A DNA stretch of 64,000 bases from Streptomyces violaceorubidus (GTDB lineage Bacteria; Actinomycetota; Actinomycetes; Streptomycetales; Streptomycetaceae): NCBI RefSeq assembly GCF_000717995.1, contig NZ_JODM01000006.1, positions 248,001 to 312,000 of the forward strand, given 5' to 3'. Shown piece by piece: positions 8,908-18,858 of the stretch; the stretch's first letter is position 1; each line of letters opens with the position of its first letter. Under the pieces are notes generated by a model. It was given only the letters and a program-made list of their open reading frames with translations, was not told the origin of the DNA and searched no databases. The position numbers and the translations under genes are program-made.

Positions 8908-9354
8908 TCAGTAACCGCGGTACTGCTGCTGGTTGTACGGATCCTGGTACGGCGCGGGGGCCGGCCGGGGAGCCGCGGGGCGCATCGCCTCGTACCCCGC
9001 GGGGCCGGGCGCGGCCGGGCGGGGCTGCTGCGGCTGCTGCTGGGGCCCGGGGTACCCGCGCGGCGCGGTCGCCTGGTGCGGGATGTACGCGGCGGGGGCC
9101 TGCTGCAGCGGGGCGGGCTGCGGGGCCTGCTGCGGGTATCCGTAGGAGGGCTGCGAGGGGCCGGCCGGGAGGGCGGGCAGTGCGGACGGCAGCGCGGGCA
9201 GATGGTTGCTGCTCGGCATGTCGTACGCGGCGGGGACCCGGATCGGGGCGATCTGCGGTGTGCCCCGTTCGGCCACGAGCGAGTCGTAGATCGGGGTGTC
9301 CGGGAAGGAGGCGGAGTAGTAGCCGCCGCCATAAGTGGAGCGGGGGGAGGTCAT
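8908..9354 (-). CDS. DUF6643-type Pro/Gln-rich protein
   Basis: A 148-residue Streptomyces-type protein. The first 55 residues are conserved in the family (MTSPRSTYGGGYYSASF, then YDSLVAERGTPQIAPIRVPAAYD). The remainder is low-complexity Pro/Gln/Ala/Tyr, ending in repeated QQ and NQQQYRGY, likely disordered. No catalytic motif or membrane helix is seen. The ATG at 9354 was preferred to the in-frame ATG at 9360 because TAACTT lies exactly 6 nt upstream, compatible with a leaderless transcript. Function unknown. It is divergent from the TerD-family gene across 289 bp. Confidence 0.7.
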   Translation of the reverse strand: MTSPRSTYGGGYYSASFPDTPIYDSLVAERGTPQIAPIRVPAAYDMPSSNHLPALPSALPALPAGPSQPSYGYPQQAPQPAPLQQAPAAYIPHQATAPRGYPGPQQQPQQPRPAAPGPAGYEAMRPAAPRPAPAPYQDPYNQQQYRGY

Positions 9355-9643
9355 GGCCATAAGTTAAGCCCACGATGTGCTGGTTGGGGAGACCGATAAG
9401 AGGGTTGTTTTCCGTGTCCGCGGTGACCGGGCATCCCCAATGCGAGCGAACTTGGCAAAATAGGGCGTCATGCCGCGCGATTTTGCGGTAAAGGCCGAGT
9501 TCCGGGCGGGTTACCGGCGGTTGACCGAACCTTCTGCCGGGCTCTTCTTCAGGGGCCGGCGACCCGGAGAATAGGTTGGGCGTCAGGAACTCGACGATTC
9601 GCCGGGACATCACCCGGCCCGGTGACACGTGATGGGGGCGGAC

Positions 9644-10930
9644 ATGTCAATGTCGAAAGGATCAAACACCCCGGTGCCGACGACGGCGCTGCGGGTCGAA
9701 CTGGGCTGGCGGTCCGGACCCGGTGTGCCCGACGCGGACGCCTCCGCCCTCCTGCTGGTGGGTGGCAAGGTCCGTTCCGACGCGGACTTCGTCTTCTACA
9801 ACCAAGCGGCCCACGCCTCCGGATCGGTCCGTCACGAGGGCAAGCGGGACGTCGGCGGCCGGGTGACCGACAGCCTGCTCGTCGACCTCCAGCGCGTGGA
9901 ACCCGCGATCGAGACCGTGATCCTCGCCGCCTCCTCGGACGGCGGACCCTTCGGCCGGGTCCCCGATCTGTACATCGAGGTGCGCGACACCGCGCGGAAC
10001 ACCGTCGTGGCCCGCTTCGACAACCCGGGCGCGACCGTCGAGACGGCCTTCGTGCTGGGCGAGTTCTACCGCCGCCAGGGCGCCTGGAAGTTCCGCGCCG
10101 TCGGCCAGGGATACGACTGCGGACTCGAGGGCCTGGCCACGGACTACGGCATCTCGGTGGACGAACCGCAGCACGCCCCCGCGGCCACCCCGCCCGCGCC
10201 CGTCCCGCCGGCGCCGATGGCCCCGCCGGTGCCGCCCGCCTTCCCTGCCGCGGCGCCCCCGCCGGCACCCTCCGCACCTCCCGCCCAGCCGGTCCGGCTG
10301 ACCAAGGTCACGCTCACCAAGGCGGCGCCCTCCGTCTCACTGACCAAGCAGGGCGGAACCTCCGGCGCCATGCGCGTCAACCTCAACTGGCAGGTGCGCA
10401 AACAGTTCTCGGGCTGGGCCCGCAAGCTCGGCCGCCCGGTCGCCCTGCACGACGACCTCGACCTCGACCTGTGCTGCCTGTACGAACTGAGCGACGGCAG
10501 CAAGGGAGTCGTCCAGGCACTCGGCAACGCCTTCGGGGCGCTGCACCAGCCGCCGTTCATCCACCTCGACGGCGACGACCGCACCGGCGCCGTGTCGACC
10601 GGCGAGAACCTCACCATCAGCCTCGACCACCAGCGGTACTTCCGGCGCATCCTTATCTTCGTGACCATCTACGAGGGCGCCCGCTCCTTCGCCGACCTGC
10701 ACGCCACGGTCACCCTCCAGCCGCAGTACGGCGCCCCGGTCGACTTCTCGCTCGACGAGTGCACCGTGCCCTCGACGGTGTGCGCCCTGGCGCTGATCAC
10801 CAACACCGGAAGCGACCTCGTCGTCCAGCGTGAGGCCCGCTACCTGGTGCCCGAGCGCGGCGTGAGCCCGCAGCGGACGGTCGACCACGCCTACGGCTTC
10901 GGCATGAACTGGACCCCCGGCCGCAAGTGA
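9644..10930 (+). CDS. Two-domain TerD-family protein (TerA-like)
   Basis: A 428-residue protein with two TerD-like beta-sandwich domains. The first, about 1-170, has the family start [12 protein letters not shown], the Ca-binding-type segment DADASALLL and a closing [19 protein letters not shown] Pro/Ala-rich linker follows (about 175-215). The second domain, about 225-428, has [11 protein letters not shown] and GRKGNLT-like variants as in TerA. Such proteins accompany tellurite, phage and general stress resistance; many Streptomyces carry several copies. The start is the ATG at 9644 with GGGGGCGGAC immediately before it; GTG 9629 and ATG 9632 and 9650 are in frame. No other ter genes are adjacent. 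Confidence 0.82.
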   Translation: MSMSKGSNTPVPTTALRVELGWRSGPGVPDADASALLLVGGKVRSDADFVFYNQAAHASGSVRHEGKRDVGGRVTDSLLVDLQRVEPAIETVILAASSDGGPFGRVPDLYIEVRDTARNTVVARFDNPGATVETAFVLGEFYRRQGAWKFRAVGQGYDCGLEGLATDYGISVDEPQHAPAATPPAPVPPAPMAPPVPPAFPAAAPPPAPSAPPAQPVRLTKVTLTKAAPSVSLTKQGGTSGAMRVNLNWQVRKQFSGWARKLGRPVALHDDLDLDLCCLYELSDGSKGVVQALGNAFGALHQPPFIHLDGDDRTGAVSTGENLTISLDHQRYFRRILIFVTIYEGARSFADLHATVTLQPQYGAPVDFSLDECTVPSTVCALALITNTGSDLVVQREARYLVPERGVSPQRTVDHAYGFGMNWTPGRK

Positions 10931-10947
10931 CCCGCCCCCGGGGCCGC

Positions 10948-12174
10948 TCAGCCCGCGCGGCCCTCCTCGGGCACCGCCTCCGGACGGGCGTAGGTACGGC
11001 CCTTCCAGGCCGCGCCCCGCCCCCGGTAGTGCTGCACCGCCGAGTCGACCGTCATCAGGAGATAGAGGAAGGCGGTGAAGGGCAGCAGCGGCGCGAGCCA
11101 CAGAGGCTGCCGGTAGTAGCCCAGCATCGGCAGATACGTCCCCGCCATCACCAGCCAGGCGGCGGCGCCCAGCACGGCCACGGCCCCCTGCCCCGCCGCC
11201 AGGCCGAGGAGGAACGCCGACGGCGGCACCAGATACACCAGGGCCAGGCCGAGCACCGTTCCGGCCAGCACCAGCGGGTTGTGCCGCAACTGCGCGTACG
11301 CGCTGCGCGAGACCATCCGCCACAGGTCGTGCAGCCGCGGGTACGGGCGCACGCTGTCCACCCCGTCGGCAAGGCCCAGCCAGACCCGGCCGCCGGTGCC
11401 CTTGACCGCGCGGGCGAGGGCCACGTCGTCGATGACGGCGTGCCGGATGGCGTCCGGGATCCGCGCCCGTTCGGCGGCGTCGGCACGCAGCAGCACACAA
11501 CCGCCCGCCGCGGCCGCCGTCCGCGTCACCCTCTGGCGCCCGCTCCCCGCGCGGCCACCGCCGATCCACCGGAACGGGTACAGCTGGGCGAAGAAGTAGA
11601 CGAAGGCCGGCACCACGAGCCGCTCCCAGACGCTCTCCACCCGCAGCCGGGCCATCTGGGAGACGACGTCGAAACCTCCGGTGCCGGCCGCCGAGACCAA
11701 CCGGCGCAGACTGTCGGGGGCGTGCGCGATGTCGGCGTCCGTCAGGAGCAGGTACTCGGGTTCCCGCGCGCGTGCCAGACCGATGCCGTGCCGCACCGCC
11801 CACAGCTTGCCCGTCCAGCCGGCCGGCGGCTCCCCGGGCGAGGCCACGGTCAGCGGCAGCCCCTCGTGCCGCCGGGCCAGCTCGCACGCCAGCTCACCCG
11901 TGCCGTCCGTGCTGCCGTCGTCGATCAGGAAGACCTCGGCCCGCCCCGGATAGTCCTGGGCGAGCAGGGAGGGCAGGCTCGACGGCAGCACCGTCGCCTC
12001 GTCGCGCGCGGGGACGACGACGCACACCGGGGGCCAGACGGCGGGCTCCTCGCCGGCCGGGAGTCTGACGTCGGTACGCCAGAAGAAGCCCCGGGCGAGC
12101 AGCAGCCACAGCCAGGCGGCGAGGGAGAGTGCTGCCACGACGGTCACGACGGAAGTCCACGCATCGGCGCTCAC
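10948..12174 (-). CDS. Membrane glycosyltransferase, family 2, HpnB-like
   Basis: A 408-residue protein with one N-terminal transmembrane helix (about 8-28), a GT2 catalytic domain (about 45-290) and three or four C-terminal helices (about 295-385). The catalytic part has the nucleotide-binding VVVPARDEA and VFLIDDGSTDGT, the DXD-type LLLTDADIAH and a late VIDDVALARAVKG (ED-type) motif. The overall layout matches hopene-associated glycosyltransferase HpnB, but no hopanoid genes are nearby, so the acceptor lipid is uncertain. The GTG at 12174 gives the family-like start and separates it from the divergent racemase by 57 bp. Confidence 0.82.
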   Translation of the reverse strand: MSADAWTSVVTVVAALSLAAWLWLLLARGFFWRTDVRLPAGEEPAVWPPVCVVVPARDEATVLPSSLPSLLAQDYPGRAEVFLIDDGSTDGTGELACELARRHEGLPLTVASPGEPPAGWTGKLWAVRHGIGLARAREPEYLLLTDADIAHAPDSLRRLVSAAGTGGFDVVSQMARLRVESVWERLVVPAFVYFFAQLYPFRWIGGGRAGSGRQRVTRTAAAAGGCVLLRADAAERARIPDAIRHAVIDDVALARAVKGTGGRVWLGLADGVDSVRPYPRLHDLWRMVSRSAYAQLRHNPLVLAGTVLGLALVYLVPPSAFLLGLAAGQGAVAVLGAAAWLVMAGTYLPMLGYYRQPLWLAPLLPFTAFLYLLMTVDSAVQHYRGRGAAWKGRTYARPEAVPEEGRAG

Positions 12175-12231
12175 GTGCGCAGTCTGCCCCACGGCGCCGG
12201 TCGGTGGCGGCGCATCGTCTATGGTGGCCGG

Positions 12232-13017
12232 GTGAAGATCGCGCTCATGGACTCCGGAATCGGTCTGCTGGCGGCGACCGCCGCGGTACGGCGGCTGCGA
12301 CCGGACGCCGATCTCATCCTCTCCCTGGATCCCGACGGGATGCCCTGGGGCCCGCGCACCCCGGAGGACCTGACGGAGCGTGCCCTCGCCGTGGCCGAGG
12401 CCGCCGCAGCACACCGTCCGGACGCCCTGATCGTCGGCTGCAACACCGCCACGGTCCACGCGCTGCCCGCGCTGCGTGCCCGGCTCGAGCCCGGGGTGCC
12501 CGTCATCGGCACCGTGCCGGCGATCAAGCCCGCGGCGGCCGGTGGCGGCCCCGTGGCGATCTGGGCGACACCGGCCACCACCGGCAGCCCCTACCAGCGC
12601 GGTCTGATCGAGGAATTCGGCGGCGGGGCGACGGTCACCGAGGTGCCGTGCCCAGGACTCGCCGACGCCGTCGAGCACGCGGACGAGACGGCGATCACCG
12701 AGGCCGTCGGCGCCGCAGCCGCCCTCACACCCGGTGACGTGACGACCATCGTCCTGGGCTGCACCCACTACGAACTGGTCGCCGAGCGCATCCGCGCCGC
12801 CGTGCAGCGCCCCGACGCCCCGCGCCTCGTCCTGCACGGCTCCGCCGGGGCGGTGGCCGCCCAGGCGCTGCGCCGGATCGGAGCCCGCCCCGACCCCGGC
12901 GCCCCGGCGGAGGGCACCCTGACCGTGCTGCTGAGCGGACGCGAGGGCGCCCTGCCCGCGCCCGCGCTCGCCTACGACGAGGGCAGGCTCCTGCGCGCGG
13001 TCACACCGGCCGGCTGA
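12232..13017 (+). CDS. Aspartate/glutamate racemase family protein (MurI-like)
   Basis: A 261-residue protein of the Asp/Glu racemase fold. Two catalytic cysteines are present: VGCNTATVHALP (about residue 67) and VLGCTHYELV (about 180). The N-terminus LMDSGIGLLAA matches the substrate-binding DSGxGG loop of glutamate racemase, with one glycine changed. These enzymes make D-glutamate for peptidoglycan. As the motif differs slightly from canonical MurI it may be a second or broader racemase. The GTG start has TATGGT exactly 6 nt upstream, indicating a leaderless transcript. It is divergent from the HpnB-like gene. Confidence 0.8.
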   Translation: MKIALMDSGIGLLAATAAVRRLRPDADLILSLDPDGMPWGPRTPEDLTERALAVAEAAAAHRPDALIVGCNTATVHALPALRARLEPGVPVIGTVPAIKPAAAGGGPVAIWATPATTGSPYQRGLIEEFGGGATVTEVPCPGLADAVEHADETAITEAVGAAAALTPGDVTTIVLGCTHYELVAERIRAAVQRPDAPRLVLHGSAGAVAAQALRRIGARPDPGAPAEGTLTVLLSGREGALPAPALAYDEGRLLRAVTPAG

Positions 13018-13096
13018 CGCGCCCCTCTGCCCGGTCGGCCCAGTCACCCTGTGCGACGAGGTACCCGCGCAGCGAAACATGAGTAACCTCATCTCC

Positions 13097-13639
13097 ATGA
13101 GGCATCGCCACGGCGAGACCGTCCCCCAGCCGAACGTCTGGACCGGCCGTGCCACCAGCCGGGTCCAGTGGTTCCTGGCGCTCATCGGAGCCGCCTGCCT
13201 GGCGCTCGGCATCGCCCTGGCCGTCGAATCTGCCTGGGAGTCCGGCGTCGCCCCGCTCGCCATGGCCGTCGTCGGCTGCATCGCGGCGGGACTGCTGGTC
13301 CTGTTCGGCACGCTCGCGTTCGTGCACGTCGCGCTGAGGGTCGACGAGGAATGTCTCGAGGTCCGCTGCGGCCACATCGGGGTCCCCCGCCGCCGCATTC
13401 CGCTCTCCCACGTCGCCGGCGCCGAGTTCGCCCCGCACGTCACCCCGCGGCACTGGGGCGGCTGGGGCTACCGGTGGCGGCCGGAGATGGGCACCGCCGT
13501 CGTCGTGCGGCGCGGTGAGGGCCTGATCCTGCGGCTGTGGGACGGACACACCTTCACGATCACCGTGGACGACGCGGAGTCGGCCGTCCAGGTCATCAAG
13601 GACCGACTGCGCCCCAAGACACCGGGCCCGGCCCACTGA
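13097..13639 (+). CDS. Small two-helix membrane protein of unknown function
   Basis: A 180-residue protein with two transmembrane helices (about 18-40 and 48-72) followed by a soluble C-terminal domain of beta-strands, including WGGWGYRWRPEMGTAVVVRRGEGLIL, which resembles the PH-like domain found behind paired helices in actinobacterial membrane proteins. The family was not recognised with certainty. The ATG at 13097 was preferred to the in-frame ATG at 13079 because TAACCT lies 7 nt before it and neither start has a good ribosome site. Confidence 0.65.
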   Translation: MRHRHGETVPQPNVWTGRATSRVQWFLALIGAACLALGIALAVESAWESGVAPLAMAVVGCIAAGLLVLFGTLAFVHVALRVDEECLEVRCGHIGVPRRRIPLSHVAGAEFAPHVTPRHWGGWGYRWRPEMGTAVVVRRGEGLILRLWDGHTFTITVDDAESAVQVIKDRLRPKTPGPAH

Positions 13640-13826
13640 GCGTCGCCGACGATCCGCACCGCGGGGTCCTGCGGACCGCGCCCCGGGAGGTCCTGCGGAC
13701 CGTCCGTGCCGCAGAGCGGGGGAGAACGGACCGGGAGTCCCGAGCCGCCCGGCGACCGGTGGCGAGCAGGTCGGACCGGCCGACCGTCCTGTCCGGGGCC
13801 AGGTCACCCGCCGTACACTCCGGGGG

Positions 13827-15440
13827 GTGACAGCCACCGCAACCTCCGTCGGCGAGCCGGACCGGACACGGCCGCAGACCACGCCCGCCTCCCGGGCCGT
13901 CGCGCGGCTCGTGCGCCTCGTCCCGGCCGCCGCCGCGGCGCTCTCCGGAGTGCTCCTCTACGTCAGCTTCCCGCCGCGCGCCCTGTGGTGGCTCGCGCTG
14001 CCCGCCTTCGCCGTCCTCGGCTGGGTGCTGCGCGGCCGCGGCTGGAAGGCGGGCCTCGGTCTCGGCTACCTCTTCGGCCTCGGCTTCCTGCTCCCCCTGC
14101 TGGTGTGGACCGGCGTGGAGGTCGGCCCCGGGCCCTGGCTGGCCCTGGCCGCGATCGAGGCGCTCTTCGTGGCGGCCGTCGGCGCGGGCGTCGCCGCCGT
14201 CTCGAAGCTGCCGGGACGGCCGGTGTGGGCGGCGGCGCTGTGGACCGCGGGAGAGGCGGCACGCGCGCGCGTGCCCTTCGAGGGCTTCCCCTGGGGCAAG
14301 ATCGCGTTCGGGCAGGCGGACGGGGTGTTCCTGCCGCTCGCCGCGGTCGGTGGCACACCGGTACTCGGCTTCGCGGTCGTCCTGTGCGGCTTCGGCCTCC
14401 ACGAGGCCGTCCGCCTGGCCGTCCGGGCGCGCCGCGGCGACGAGGTACGGCGTGGCGCCGCGGCCGTGGCACTGCTCGGCGTGGCCGCGCCCGTCCTGGC
14501 CGCCGTGGCCGCCCGACCGCTGGTCAGCGACACGGCGGAGGACGGCACCGCGACCGTTGCCGTGATCCAGGGCAACGTGCCGCGCGCGGGCCTCGGCTTC
14601 AACGCCCAGCGCCGCGCCGTGCTCGACTACCACGCGCGCGAGACGCAGCGCCTGGCCGCCGAGGTGAAGGCGGGCAAGGTGGCACGCCCCGACTTCGTAC
14701 TGTGGCCGGAGAACTCCTCGGACATCGACCCCTTCGCCAACACCGACGCCCGCCTCGTCATCGACCGGGCCGCCAAGGCGATCGGCGCCCCCATCTCGGT
14801 CGGCGGCGTAGTGGAGCGCGACGGCAAGCTGCTCAACGAGCAGATCCTGTGGGACCCGGACAAGGGCCCCGTCGACACCTACGACAAGCGGCAGATCCAG
14901 CCCTTCGGCGAGTACCTCCCGCTGCGCTCCCTCATCGGGGCGATCAACGACACCTGGACCAGCATGGTCAGCCGGGACTTCAGCCGGGGCACCGAGCCCG
15001 GCGTGTTCACCATGGCCGGGGCCAGGGTGGGCCTGGTGACCTGCTACGAGGCGGCCTTCGACTGGGCCGTGCGCTCCGAGGTCACCGACGGCGCCCAGAT
15101 GATCTCCGTTCCCAGCAACAACGCGACCTTCGACCGCAGCGAGATGACCTACCAGCAGCTCGCCATGTCCCGGGTCCGCGCGGTCGAGCACAGCAGGACC
15201 GTCACCGTCCCGGTGACCAGCGGCGTCAGCGCGATCATCATGCCGGACGGCAGGATCACCCAGAAGACCGGCATGTTCGTGGCGGACTCCCTGGTCCAGG
15301 AGGTGCCCCTGCGCTCCTCCGAGACGCCCGCCACCCGGCTCGGCGTGGCGCCCGAGATCGCCCTGGTGCTGCTCGCCGCCGGCGGACTCGGCTGGGCCGG
15401 CGGCGCCGGTGTGCGCGGGCGACGCGCCCGCGACGTGTAG
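13827..15440 (+). CDS. lnt: Apolipoprotein N-acyltransferase
   Basis: A 537-residue enzyme that N-acylates the terminal cysteine of lipoproteins at the outer face of the membrane. Six or so N-terminal helices (about 30-235) precede a nitrilase-type catalytic domain with the expected triad: Glu about 295 (LWPENS), Lys about 354 (YDKRQIQPFGEY) and Cys about 406 (TCYEAAFD). A C-terminal helix follows (about 508-528). The spacing of the Lys and Cys matches the E. coli enzyme. Streptomyces usually encode two Lnt homologues. The GTG start has TACACT 7 nt upstream and a GGGGGG run directly before it, so either leaderless or SD-led initiation is possible. Confidence 0.93.
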   Translation: MTATATSVGEPDRTRPQTTPASRAVARLVRLVPAAAAALSGVLLYVSFPPRALWWLALPAFAVLGWVLRGRGWKAGLGLGYLFGLGFLLPLLVWTGVEVGPGPWLALAAIEALFVAAVGAGVAAVSKLPGRPVWAAALWTAGEAARARVPFEGFPWGKIAFGQADGVFLPLAAVGGTPVLGFAVVLCGFGLHEAVRLAVRARRGDEVRRGAAAVALLGVAAPVLAAVAARPLVSDTAEDGTATVAVIQGNVPRAGLGFNAQRRAVLDYHARETQRLAAEVKAGKVARPDFVLWPENSSDIDPFANTDARLVIDRAAKAIGAPISVGGVVERDGKLLNEQILWDPDKGPVDTYDKRQIQPFGEYLPLRSLIGAINDTWTSMVSRDFSRGTEPGVFTMAGARVGLVTCYEAAFDWAVRSEVTDGAQMISVPSNNATFDRSEMTYQQLAMSRVRAVEHSRTVTVPVTSGVSAIIMPDGRITQKTGMFVADSLVQEVPLRSSETPATRLGVAPEIALVLLAAGGLGWAGGAGVRGRRARDV

Positions 15441-15508
15441 CCGTACGCCCGTCGCACGCCCCGTGACATCGGCGGATGCGGCCCGGGCGTCCCGTTAGGG
15501 TCGGGTCC

Positions 15509-15988
15509 ATGGCTACTCCCGATTTCATCCGCGACCTGCGCGTTCTTGCCGGACACCAGCTGCTGTGGCTCCCCGGAGTCACCGCCGTCGTCTTCGACGA
15601 CGAGGGAAGAGTGCTGCTCGGCCGACGGTCCGACAACGGGCGCTGGTCGTTGATCGGAGGCATTCCCGAGCCGGGCGAGCAGCCCGCCGCCTGCGCCGTG
15701 CGCGAGGTCGAGGAGGAGACCGCCGTCCGGTGCGTCGTCGAACGGCTGGTCCTCGTGCAGGCCCTGAAGCCGGTCACCTACGACAACGGTGACGTCTGCC
15801 AGTTCATGGACATCACGTTCCGCTGCCGCGCCGTGGGCGGCGAGGCCCGGGTCAACGACGACGAGTCGCTCGAAGTGGGCTGGTTCGCGGTGGACGCGCT
15901 GCCCGACATCAAGGAGTTCGGGCAGACCAGGGTCAAGCAGGCCATGTCCGACGCCCCCACATGGTTCGAACCCACTGGTTCCTTCTGA
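15509..15988 (+). CDS. NUDIX hydrolase
   Basis: A 159-residue pyrophosphohydrolase. The Nudix box spans about residues 50-72: GGIPEPGE, then REVEEET with the metal-binding glutamates. Upstream is VTAVVFDDEGRVLLGRRSDNGRWSL, typical of nucleoside-diphosphate-X hydrolases of the MutT/ADP-ribose type. The substrate is not predictable. The ATG at 15509 has TAGGGT exactly 7 nt before it and no ribosome site, so the mRNA is probably leaderless. It lies between lnt and the hydroxybutyrate dehydrogenase gene, all on the same strand but with separate promoters. Confidence 0.88.
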   Translation: MATPDFIRDLRVLAGHQLLWLPGVTAVVFDDEGRVLLGRRSDNGRWSLIGGIPEPGEQPAACAVREVEEETAVRCVVERLVLVQALKPVTYDNGDVCQFMDITFRCRAVGGEARVNDDESLEVGWFAVDALPDIKEFGQTRVKQAMSDAPTWFEPTGSF

Positions 15989-16042
15989 AGTATGGGGCGC
16001 GCCCACATGGGGGACGGGGTGGGCGCTGCCTAGGGTCGGGAC

Positions 16043-16843
16043 ATGACCTCGCCCAGCGTCCTCCCGGCCCCCCACGCCTCCTCGCTCGACCTCCGCGGCC
16101 GCACCGCCCTCGTCACCGGTGCCGCCGGCGGCATCGGCCGTGCCTGCGCACTGCGGCTGGCCGCCGCCGGGGCCGAGGTCAGAGCGGTCGACCGGGACGC
16201 CGCCGGTCTCGAGGCGCTCGCCGGGAGCTGCGGGGACCTCGCGGGCAGTGTCGAGCCGCAGGTCCTGGACCTGACCGACCTGGACGCCGCCGAACGCGCC
16301 GCGGCCGGCACCGACGTCCTCGTCAACAACGCGGGGCTGCAACTGGTGCGGCCCCTGGAGGAGTTCCCGCCGGACGTCTTCCACACCGTGCTCACGGTCA
16401 TGCTGGAGGCCCCCTTCCGGCTGATCCGCGGCGCCCTGCCCCACATGTACGGGCAGGGCTGGGGCCGCATCGTCAACATCTCCTCCGTCCACGGCCTGCG
16501 CGCCTCGCCCTACAAGGCCGCCTACGTGTCCGCCAAGCACGGGCTGGAGGGCCTGTCCAAGACCGCCGCCCTCGAAGGCGCCGCCCACGGCGTCACCTCC
16601 AACTGCGTGAACCCCGCCTATGTCCGCACCCCGCTGGTGGAGCGGCAGATCGCCGACCAGGCCCGGGCGCACGGGGTCCCCGAGGAGCGGGTGCTCTCCG
16701 ACGTACTGCTGCGGGACAGCGCCGTGCGGCGGCTGATCGAACCCGACGAGGTCGCCGAGGCGGTGGCGTACCTGTGCGGCCCGCACGCGGCCAGCCTCAC
16801 GGGCACCTCACTCGTCCTGGACGGCGGCTGGACCGCGCACTGA
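16043..16843 (+). CDS. 3-hydroxybutyrate dehydrogenase (short-chain dehydrogenase)
   Basis: A 266-residue SDR. It has the NAD-binding TGAAGGIG loop near residue 28, VNNAGLQ near 95, catalytic Ser in NISSVHG and the YVSAKHG Tyr-x3-Lys pair. The PAYVRTPLVERQI segment and the long GVPEERVLSDVLL insert are typical of 3-hydroxybutyrate dehydrogenases, which oxidise D-3-hydroxybutyrate to acetoacetate. The start has TAGGGT 6 nt upstream and no ribosome site (leaderless type). The downstream GAF/PucR regulator and MHS transporter support a hydroxy-acid or ketone-body use locus. Confidence 0.87.
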   Translation: MTSPSVLPAPHASSLDLRGRTALVTGAAGGIGRACALRLAAAGAEVRAVDRDAAGLEALAGSCGDLAGSVEPQVLDLTDLDAAERAAAGTDVLVNNAGLQLVRPLEEFPPDVFHTVLTVMLEAPFRLIRGALPHMYGQGWGRIVNISSVHGLRASPYKAAYVSAKHGLEGLSKTAALEGAAHGVTSNCVNPAYVRTPLVERQIADQARAHGVPEERVLSDVLLRDSAVRRLIEPDEVAEAVAYLCGPHAASLTGTSLVLDGGWTAH

Positions 16844-16893
16844 GCCGGGGTTTTCCACAGGGCTGCCGGGACGGGCGGGAGATGGGGAATCCT

Positions 16894-18816
16894 GTGAGCA
16901 TGTCCCGTGATCACGCGCAGTGCGCCGAGACGCCGTTCCTGGAGCTGCTGGCCCGCGGCGCCTCCGCCGACGCCTACGAGCAGCCGGTGCTGCTCGCCCG
17001 CGCCGAGGGCGGACCGGCCGAGCGGATCGACGCGCTCGAACGGGCCAAGCACCTCGCGCTCCGGGTGCGCTCGGAGCTGGAGGGCCGGCGCAGGCGCGAG
17101 GCCGAGCTGTCCGCGCTGTTCGAGACCGCCCACGACCTCGCCGGACTGCGCGACCTGGACGCGGTGCTGCGGGCGATCGTGCAGCGGGCCCGCTCCCTGC
17201 TCGGCACCGATGTCACCTACCTCAGCCTCAACGACCCGGACCGCGGTGACACCTACATGCGGGTCACCGAGGGCTCGGTCGCCGCCCGCTTCCAGCAACT
17301 GCGGCTCGGCATGGGGGAGGGGCTCGGCGGCCTCGTCGCCCAGACCGCCCGCCCCTACGTCACCGACGACTACTTCAAGGACGCCCGCTTCCAGCACACC
17401 GGCACCATCGACGCGGGCGTGCGCGACGAGGGCCTGGTCGCCATCCTCGGCGTCCCCCTCATGCTCGGCCACCACGTCATCGGGGTGCTCTTCGCCGCGG
17501 ACCGCCGGGCCCGGGTCTTCGAACGCGAGCAGATCGCCCTGCTCGGTTCCTTCGCCGCCCTCGCGGCCGCCGCCATCGACACCGCGAACCTGCTCGCCGA
17601 GACCCGCTCGGCCCTCGCCGGTCTGGAGCGGGCCAACGAGATCATCCGGGACCGCAGCGCCGTCATCGAGCGCGCCTCCGACGTGCACGACCGGCTCGCC
17701 GAGCTCGTCCTGCGCGGCGGCGGGGTGCACGACGTGGCCGCCGCCGTCTCGCAGGTGCTGGACGGCGCCGTGGAGTTCACCGAGGCCACCGCGGCACCGG
17801 AGTACGCGCTGGAGGCGTCCCGTGCCGACGGACACGTGGTGCGGCACAAGGACGACTGGATCGCCGCCGTCGCCGCCGGTGACGAGCTGTTCGGTGCCCT
17901 CGTCCTGCGCGGCCACCCCGGCCTCGATCCCGTCGACCAGCTCACCCTCGAACGGGCCGCGATGGTCACCTCCCTGCTGCTGCTCGCCCGCCGCTCCGCC
18001 GCCGAGGCCGAACAGCGGGTCCGCGGCGAGCTGCTGGACGACCTGCTGGACGCCCGCGACCGCGATCCGCGCCTGCTGAACGACCGGGCCCGGAGGCTGC
18101 ACGCCGACCTCTCCGCCGCGCACGTCGTCCTCGTCGCCCGACTCGACGCCACCGCGGCCGACGCCGACCAGGAGGCGGACGCGCGCCGGCGCCTGTGGGC
18201 CGCGGCCTCCCACCTCGCCGCGACCCGGCACGGCCTGGCCGCCGCCCGGGACGGCGGCACCGTACTGCTGCTGCCCCTGACGGACGGGGACAAGGACGGG
18301 GACGGGGCCACCGGTCTGGCCCGCCGCACGGCCCGGCACCTGGGCCGCGCGGTCCACGAGGCCGTCACCGTCGGCGCCTCCGCCCCCGTGCGGGACCTCG
18401 CCGCCCGCCCCGACGCCGTGGCCGCCGCCTACACCGAGGCCGGACGCTGCCTGGACGCCCTGCGCCTGCTGGGACGGTGCGGGGACGGCGCGGCGGCCGA
18501 GGACTTCGGCTTCCTGGGCCTGCTGCTGTCCGGGGACCAGAACGTGCCCGGGTTCGTCGACCGCACCATCGGCCAGGTCGTCGCCTACGACGAGCGGCGC
18601 GGCACGGAACTCGTACGGACCCTCGACGCGTACTTCGCCTGCGGGATGAGCCCGGCCCGCACGAAGGAGGCCCTGCACGTCCATGTGAACACCGTCGCCC
18701 AGCGCCTGGAGCGCGTCGGCCGGCTCCTGGGCGAGGACTGGCAGAGCCCCGACCGCGCGCTGGAGATACAACTGGCCCTCAGGCTCCACCGGTTGTCGGC
18801 CCCGGCGCGGCACTGA
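16894..18816 (+). CDS. GAF-domain PucR/CdaR-type transcriptional regulator
   Basis: A protein of about 640 residues. An N-terminal helical segment (about 15-70) precedes a GAF domain (about 75-245; LRDLDAVLRAIVQRARSLLGTDV, then VAILGVPLMLGHHVIGVLF). A middle GGDEF-like CdaR domain (about 390-500) and a C-terminal PucR-type helix-turn-helix follow (about 575-625; ACGMSPARTKEALHVHVNT with VAQRLERVGRLLG). It should activate catabolic genes on binding a small ligand. The start is ambiguous between ATG 16882, GTG 16894 and ATG 16900; GTG 16894 sits best behind GGGGA. Placement after the hydroxybutyrate dehydrogenase and before the transporter suggests it controls both. Confidence 0.82.
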   Translation: MSMSRDHAQCAETPFLELLARGASADAYEQPVLLARAEGGPAERIDALERAKHLALRVRSELEGRRRREAELSALFETAHDLAGLRDLDAVLRAIVQRARSLLGTDVTYLSLNDPDRGDTYMRVTEGSVAARFQQLRLGMGEGLGGLVAQTARPYVTDDYFKDARFQHTGTIDAGVRDEGLVAILGVPLMLGHHVIGVLFAADRRARVFEREQIALLGSFAALAAAAIDTANLLAETRSALAGLERANEIIRDRSAVIERASDVHDRLAELVLRGGGVHDVAAAVSQVLDGAVEFTEATAAPEYALEASRADGHVVRHKDDWIAAVAAGDELFGALVLRGHPGLDPVDQLTLERAAMVTSLLLLARRSAAEAEQRVRGELLDDLLDARDRDPRLLNDRARRLHADLSAAHVVLVARLDATAADADQEADARRRLWAAASHLAATRHGLAAARDGGTVLLLPLTDGDKDGDGATGLARRTARHLGRAVHEAVTVGASAPVRDLAARPDAVAAAYTEAGRCLDALRLLGRCGDGAAAEDFGFLGLLLSGDQNVPGFVDRTIGQVVAYDERRGTELVRTLDAYFACGMSPARTKEALHVHVNTVAQRLERVGRLLGEDWQSPDRALEIQLALRLHRLSAPARH

Positions 18817-18858
18817 CCCCCGCACGCAGGGGCGTACGGGGGCCGGTGCCAGGGCGGT

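Noticed and set aside
8870..9628. A longer minus-strand frame overlapping the DUF6643 gene and its promoter
   Set aside because: The N-terminal part has no recognised similarity and the downstream part is out of frame with the conserved DUF6643 protein.
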